Of a DNA stretch of 64,000 nt, positions 58,760 to 64,000 are shown piece after piece. The DNA lies in the NCBI GenBank assembly GCA_002197995.1, contig NGZR01000003.1:3596001-3660000 (forward strand). The letters are read 5' to 3'. Each line of letters starts with the position of its first letter. The stretch's first letter is position 1. The DNA is from Gaeumannomyces sp. JS-464. Taxonomy: Eukaryota > Ascomycota > Sordariomycetes > Magnaporthales > Magnaporthaceae. The notes below the pieces were generated by a model, which was not told where the DNA came from, did not search any database, and saw nothing but the letters and a program-made list of their open reading frames with translations. The position numbers and the translations under genes were made by a program.

Positions 58760-60377
58760 GTTTGCGGTATGCAGTTGAGCCTCTACGCAAGCTTTCTTGT
58801 AGGAGTGGTGGGGTAATTGGTAGAGAGCGTATGAAGATAGCAGAAAGAGATGGCGGCTCGGTGCTTAAGAGCTGGAAATGGAGGGCAAGCCAGTGAATGA
58901 ATGGTAGGTCCAGCGCTCAGGGATTTACAGACAGTCGAGCACGTGAAGCGAGGTCGGAGAGTTTGGATGGGACGAGACCTTGGCCGGGGTCACGCAAGGT
59001 AGAGGAAGAAACCCGAGGGGTAAGAAGCAGAAAGCTCCAGGGGAGGACAAGGCGATTTATCAGTCGACCCAAGCAAGGTACTACGGGGCTGCCTAGGTAC
59101 ACTTAACCAGACCACGGGGACTCGGGGATATAGCTGGGGTGTACGTAGAGGGTCCCCGGTAGCAGTACATGGATACCTACCTCTACGGACGGAGGAAACA
59201 GACCTACCAGGGACACACGGCACGCCTCCAGACCGATTCCATGACTACAAGCGGTGCTACTCCCGTCCCTAAAGAGGTCACTGCGATGGAGAGCGGCGGA
59301 CAGAAAGGCCCCTCCAAGGCGGATCCGGGTCTCTGCCCCGCTAACAAAACAGGCCAGGCCGAATGAGGAAATGAGGGGACCAGGTATTTGGCGGACTTGC
59401 CCATCACAACACTTGACTTCACCAACGCCAAGAAACGTGAGAGAACAAGAATACCCGAGCTTGCGGCGAGTCTCGGACTCTGTATCCTGACTTCACACAG
59501 AGCAAGAGCATGAGAGCAACCCCGACGAAGTGGTAACGATATACCTGGTATGTGGGGCTGGCGCTGTAGAATCGGACACAATAGGGATTTACAAAAGAAT
59601 AGCAGGAGAAACGAGATTGGACGTTTCTAGCGTGTCGTTTACGTGCTTGCTCTAGGTCCCTTCTCAAAAGGAGAGAAGTTGGGATGACGCAATGCGATTA
59701 AATAAGGAGATGAACCCGCGTCAACCTGGCTGTCATGCCCAATATTCAGCAGCGTGGTGGGGAGCTCCAGTGGACTGAACGTTGCCAGCTGCCTCTGCCG
59801 GACCGCCATATTTGACAGTGGGCCCATTAGTCAAGAGGTGGGTCCACGCAGGTCCCGCCGCCGGGCACCACCTTAAAATCTCTGAGCCGGCGATTTTCGT
59901 TGTCTCGTTTTCTCCTCCTTTCTTCTCCTTACTGAAGACTCCTTCATATTCACTCTGGCTTACGCCTTCTTCAATGGCAGGTCTTGGAGGGGAAATTGGA
60001 GGATAGAGAAAACACTTTCGAGAACTTACCCTTTGGCTCGCTCGCGGCGGATTGTGCGCAAGACGTCGCTTTGGATGACCAGAGAAATTATCACTTTCGA
60101 TACAAGCAAAACACGAGCAGCTGGGATTTTTCTGTGCAGTCACCGCACGCTGGCCGCCAACGCGCCCTGCTCGCCGAAGCAACGAGCGCGCGTCGTGAAT
60201 TGTTTTCCTATATTCATTTCTACAATCCAACCGATGCCGCCGGGATATTCATGCCTATCCTGTCTACAAGGAAGAAAAACAAAACAAGCCAAAAAAAAAT
60301 TGTCGCTGAACGCCATCAACATGGTGCCGTGTGCATGGCACATCCTAATTTCGTTGCCGTTGTCTGGCTCCCAAAAC
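58760..60377. other. Intergenic: PP28-like promoter and SCOT 3' side
   Basis: About 1.6 kb. Short palindromic CCTAGGTA/TACCTACC words occur at 59091 and 59172. No recognisable gene; frames up to 165 codons lack motifs. Confidence 0.45.
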
Positions 60378-62209
60378 CTACAGCATGGGCTTGAGGTCAT
60401 CTGCCACCTTGAAAGGTGCCTCGGTCTTGGCCTTGACCTCGTCGACAGTGACGCCGTCAGCGATCTCGACAAGAGTCAGGCCGTGAGCGAAGTCGACATC
60501 AAAGACAGCCTGTATGAGGAGAGAATGAGGGTTAGACATGTCAGCGGTGATTTCTTGGAGAGATAGGGGAGGCGAGGCCTAGACAAAAGACACTTACAAG
60601 CTCGGTGATGATCCTCGACACGCAGGCCTTGCCCGTCAGCGGGAAGGCGCACTGCTTGACGATCTTGGGGTTGCCCTTGCGGTCCGTGTGCTCCATGGTG
60701 ATGACGACCTTTGTCTTGCTCGGGTTGCTGACCAGGTCCATGGCGCCGCCGAAGCCCTTGACCTTGCCGGGCAGCATCCAGTTGGCCAGGTCGCCGCTGG
60801 CGCTGACCTGCATGGCGCCCAGGATGGTCAGGTCGATGCGCCCGGACCGGATCATGCCGAACGACTCCTCGGACCCGAAGACGGCGGCGCCCGGTTTGAG
60901 CGTCACCGTCTCCTTGCCGGCGTTGATCAGGTCCGCGTCCTCCTGGCCGGCGCGCGGGTACGGGCCCAAGCCCAGGATGCCGTTCTCGCTCTGCAGCTGC
61001 ACCGTCACGTCGTCGCCTACAAAGGACGGCGCCAGCATGGGCATGCCGATGCCCAGGTTGGCGTACATGCCGTTCTTGAACTCCTTGGCCGCCCGCCGCA
61101 CGATGCGCTCGCGCTTGGCCGCCGAGTCGCCCGTGCCCAGCGCCGCCTTGGCCGTTGTGGCCTTGTCGTCCGCGTCCTCGCCAGGCGACGCGGGCTCCTT
61201 GGTGAGCGTCACCTTCTCGATGCGCTTCTCGGCCGTGCTCTGCACGACGCGCTTGACGTAGATGCCCGGCAGGTGCACGGCCTCGGGCGGGATCTCGCCC
61301 GGCTCCACAATGTGCTCGGCCTCGACGATGGTGCACTTTGCGTTGCGGCCCATGGCGCCGTTGAAGTTGTGCGCCGCCAGCCGGAACTGCACGTTGCCGA
61401 GCCGGTCGGCCTTGTAGGCCTTGACGAAGGCATAGTCGCCCGCGATGCTGCGCTCCAGCAAGTACGGCTTGCCGTCAAACACCTTGACGTCCTTGGGGTA
61501 CGAGAACTCGGCCGGCGTGCCGTCGGGCTTGTTCCGCAGCGGCAGCTCGCCCGTCTGCACCACGGTGCCCACCGGCGGCCGGGGTGTAGAAGGCCGGGAT
61601 GCCACGCCCGCCCGCCGAGCAGCGCTCGGCCAGCGTGCCCTGCGGCGTCAGCTCCAGCTCCACCTTGCCGCTCAGGTACATGCCCTCGAGCGTCTTGTTC
61701 TCGCCGATGTAGGACGCGATCATCTTGGAGACCTGGCCTGTCTTGAGCAGCTTGCCGAGCCCGCTCGAGTCGGTGCCGGCGTTGTTGGACACGGCCGTCA
61801 GGCCCGTGATCTCGGGCTTCTTGATCACCTCGTCGATCAGCGTGTCCGGCACGCCCGAGAGGCCGAAGCCGCCGCAGAGCACGGTGGTGTTCGACTTCAT
61901 GTCCTTGAGCGCCTCGGCCGCCGAGGGGTACACCTTGTCGATCTTGGCTCGCCTCGAGTGGACGAGAAGGAGCGGGCGAGGAGGGCGGCATGCTAGAGGC
62001 AGCGGGCGCGCAAGCAGCGTATGTCAGGATTGAGCCCAGCGATGCCTCTTGGGAGGAAAGGCCGGCGCGTTGGTCTCGGCTGGGAGGTTCGCGGGGTCGG
62101 GGCTGGTCTGGGCGCGACGACTCGGCCGGGAGGACGACAAGAAACTCACATTGCTCCCATACTTAGAATGCGCCCTCAAAATCCTCATGCACATTGCGGC
62201 AGACGGCAT
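60378..62209 (-). CDS. OXCT1: Succinyl-CoA:3-ketoacid CoA transferase (SCOT)
   Basis: Mitochondrial matrix enzyme that moves CoA from succinyl-CoA to acetoacetate. Exon 1 (62209-62150, [20 protein letters not shown]) joins across the intron 62149-61993 to [13 protein letters not shown], a good mitochondrial presequence. Exon 2 runs 61992-60598, the intron is 60597-60510 (CTAAC branch), and exon 3 is 60509-60378; about 528 residues, as expected. The alpha-type half has [64 protein letters not shown] and [14 protein letters not shown] charged linker follows, then the beta-type half with [14 protein letters not shown] and the active-site Glu in [14 protein letters not shown]. Frame breaks near 61955 and 61580. 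An internal second Met (residue 6) could be the real start. Confidence 0.95.
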
Positions 62210-63832
62210 CCTCGCGACAAAAAAGCCCCCCAGGGTAGCGCCCGAGAAGGTCGAGGCGAATCGGCGTGCGGGAACACTGCGCGATGGCGCTGGAGATGGA
62301 GTCGGCTACTCTCGGCAGTTCTGCGCGGCGACCAAGGCGGGCAGGAAACTCGATTCGCGCGGCGCGTTACTCGCACAAAGGGGGATCGTATCTACCACGG
62401 GAAAATTATAAAAACAGCCAAGACAGACTGAAGAAGAGGGCCGACAGGATCAACTCCGAGAAAACAAAAAATAAGTCAGAGGCCGTCGTCGGGGGAGAGA
62501 CACTGCTCCTTTTGGGGGTATGGGGGTCATGCTGGTCATACTGGGGCATGTGTGGCGGGGACAAGCGACCACGACCACAAGCCGTCGTTGGCCGAGCCGA
62601 ACCCCCTCGGGCATTCTCCGCATTCTCCGCTGGTTCGGAATCATGTTTCGGCAGAGCGAGGCTCTTTTCGGCAAGTAAATCAGCCCTCGTCAGCGCCTGG
62701 AGCAACTGTGATCGATCCCCTTGCTTGAGACCAGACCCCAAAGGGAGCCACGGGGGAAAAAGCATCGGGGCACGTGATTTACCCAGCAATGAGCTAATGG
62801 GTTCCTAAATCAGTAGGTAGATACCTATCCGAAAAGCTGCTAACCCGTCACAGCATTCCTAAGTTGGCGCTAGTTGGCTTTCATACACCCCGAATCAATA
62901 AAACCGCCAATTCAGATTCCTGTGGACGAACTCCGGGTTGAATAATTTACCCGACCTTGCTCTCCACCCCAGCCAGCCGCAGTCCCTACGCCGATATCGG
63001 ACACAGCGCAACGGCGACCAGCCATCATGATGCCAAGATATCCTGGCAGATGCTTGGTTGCCACAGGGATACGGCGAATGCTTTGTGATAGATATGATGT
63101 GTAGGTGTAGTCACTCACCTGCAGTAGCTCAAGTAACCGAGAACGATACATGCCACCAAACCAAACCAAGCATATCGGCGTACACCAAGGCACCTAAAGA
63201 AGCAGCTAGCCCAGCCAGCCTGTCATCATTCTCTTCAGTTCATATATACGGGAGCGCTATCACCTGCCATCGTCGTGCTTCCACACGGGCAAACCCTTCA
63301 CTCCCGGCAGAGGTTTGGCCGGGGCACCTGTCCATAACATGATGGTTTTCTGTGGCTGCTTGTCCACCAATGGTCTGCATCTTGGGTACGCGTATCTTAA
63401 GGGAAGAAAGATGGGGCAGGATGAAACAAGAATGAAATAGATACCGCGGGAAAAGAAACTCCCCATGAGAGGCCGCCCCCAAAAACGATACCACCCAAAG
63501 GCCAAACTGACCATACCAGTACGCCATCCGTACGTGCTCCTAGACGACAAGAAAGAGAGAGAGAGAGAGAAAAAAAAGAAACATGCATGTGAACTTGGTA
63601 AAAGGGGGAACTAAGATAAGATATGAAGAACGATGAGTATGCAGGCAGAAGCAGGAAAATAAGACAAAAGAGTAGAGTGCCGCTCTTGCCAGTCCTTTCC
63701 AAGCGAACCTAATAAGCGGCCGAACGACGAACGAAACACATCGTACCTGCTGAGCTGTCGGAAAACTCCGAATGCATGCAGCAGCTGTCTGACCCAAAGG
63801 AGGGGGCGGTCCCTGGCTCTTGACGCGATCGA
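62210..63832. other. Intergenic: SCOT promoter and 3' side of the right-edge gene
   Basis: About 1.6 kb with a TAGGTAGATACCTATCC-type palindrome at 62813-62829 and a GA-rich run at 63552-63575. No gene was recognised. Confidence 0.45.
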
Positions 63833-64000
63833 GTTAAGGAGTGATGATGTGCGTGAGGGCGGTCGTTGGGTCGCGAAAAATGTACTGGAAATACTCGGCC
63901 AAGGAATCGTAAGTGTACATGTATACTCTGTCGGTGCTGAAATGTGTGATGCCAATCACGGGCAGGTTCGTGATCGGTCTCTGCTAAAGTGCTCGGAAGC
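63833..64000 (-). CDS. Last exon of a gene running off the right edge (partial)
   Basis: From an acceptor-like TTTAG (ending at 63984) the minus strand reads QRPITNLPVIGITHFSTDRV, then MYTYDSLAEYFQYIF and RDPTTALTHIITP, with TAA at 63835-63833. The 49-residue frame has protein-like composition (aromatic-rich, no low complexity). I do not recognise the family. The exon boundary is inferred; coding may also run through to the edge. Confidence 0.45.

Noticed and set aside
36381..62209. A multi-gene defence or biosynthetic cluster around the NLR-like gene
   Set aside because: Neighbours are housekeeping genes (OSBP, Pml1, GGA, TSR3, IF-2); no polyketide, peptide-synthetase, HET or effector genes are next to it.

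Overview
The window is nuclear DNA of a filamentous ascomycete, most likely a Sordariomycete. Genes have short GT-AG introns (mostly 66-270 bp, several with CTAAC/CTGAC branch sites). There is a single dispersed 5S rRNA gene with a TATA box 30 bp upstream, as in Neurospora. Gene content is typical of Pezizomycotina: a CSP-2/Grainyhead regulator, a hydrolase/NB-ARC NOD-like protein and an FHS-type sugar porter. The species cannot be named from the sequence alone.

Layout. 0-21.6 kb: the 3' end of a Cys-rich protein (+), then on the minus strand an FHS/L-fucose-permease-like transporter, eIF2A, mitochondrial pyruvate carrier subunit MPC1 and the CP2/Grainyhead regulator csp-2. 21.6-33.1 kb: an 11.6-kb interval between divergent start codons with no convincing gene. 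33.1-36.1 kb: a Kes1/Osh4-type oxysterol-binding protein (+) and the 5S rRNA gene (+). 36.4-42.4 kb: one very large minus-strand NLR-like gene (serine hydrolase, NB-ARC, long disordered tail). 46.0-50.1 kb: FHA splicing factor (SNIP1/Pml1) and a GGA clathrin adaptor, both minus. 50.9-57.7 kb: TSR3 (+), mitochondrial IF-2 (-) and a fungal membrane protein of unknown function (+). 58.2-62.2 kb: a PP28-like phosphoprotein and succinyl-CoA:3-ketoacid CoA transferase, both minus. The last exon of another minus gene lies at the right edge.

Most genes are unrelated housekeeping genes. Three act in mitochondria (MPC1, IFM1, SCOT), two in membrane traffic or lipid exchange (GGA, Kes1-type OSBP), and four in RNA or translation (eIF2A, SNIP1/Pml1, TSR3, 5S rRNA). 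The accessory-like locus is the NLR-like gene. I see no gene cluster that would form a new multi-gene system.

Quality caveat. Most coding genes here show one or more one-base frame breaks, often in G/C-rich runs, while the conserved protein continues in another frame. I read these mainly as consensus or assembly indels, so coding coordinates span the whole conserved gene and the breaks are listed. About 40% of the window is long intergenic DNA without recognised genes.
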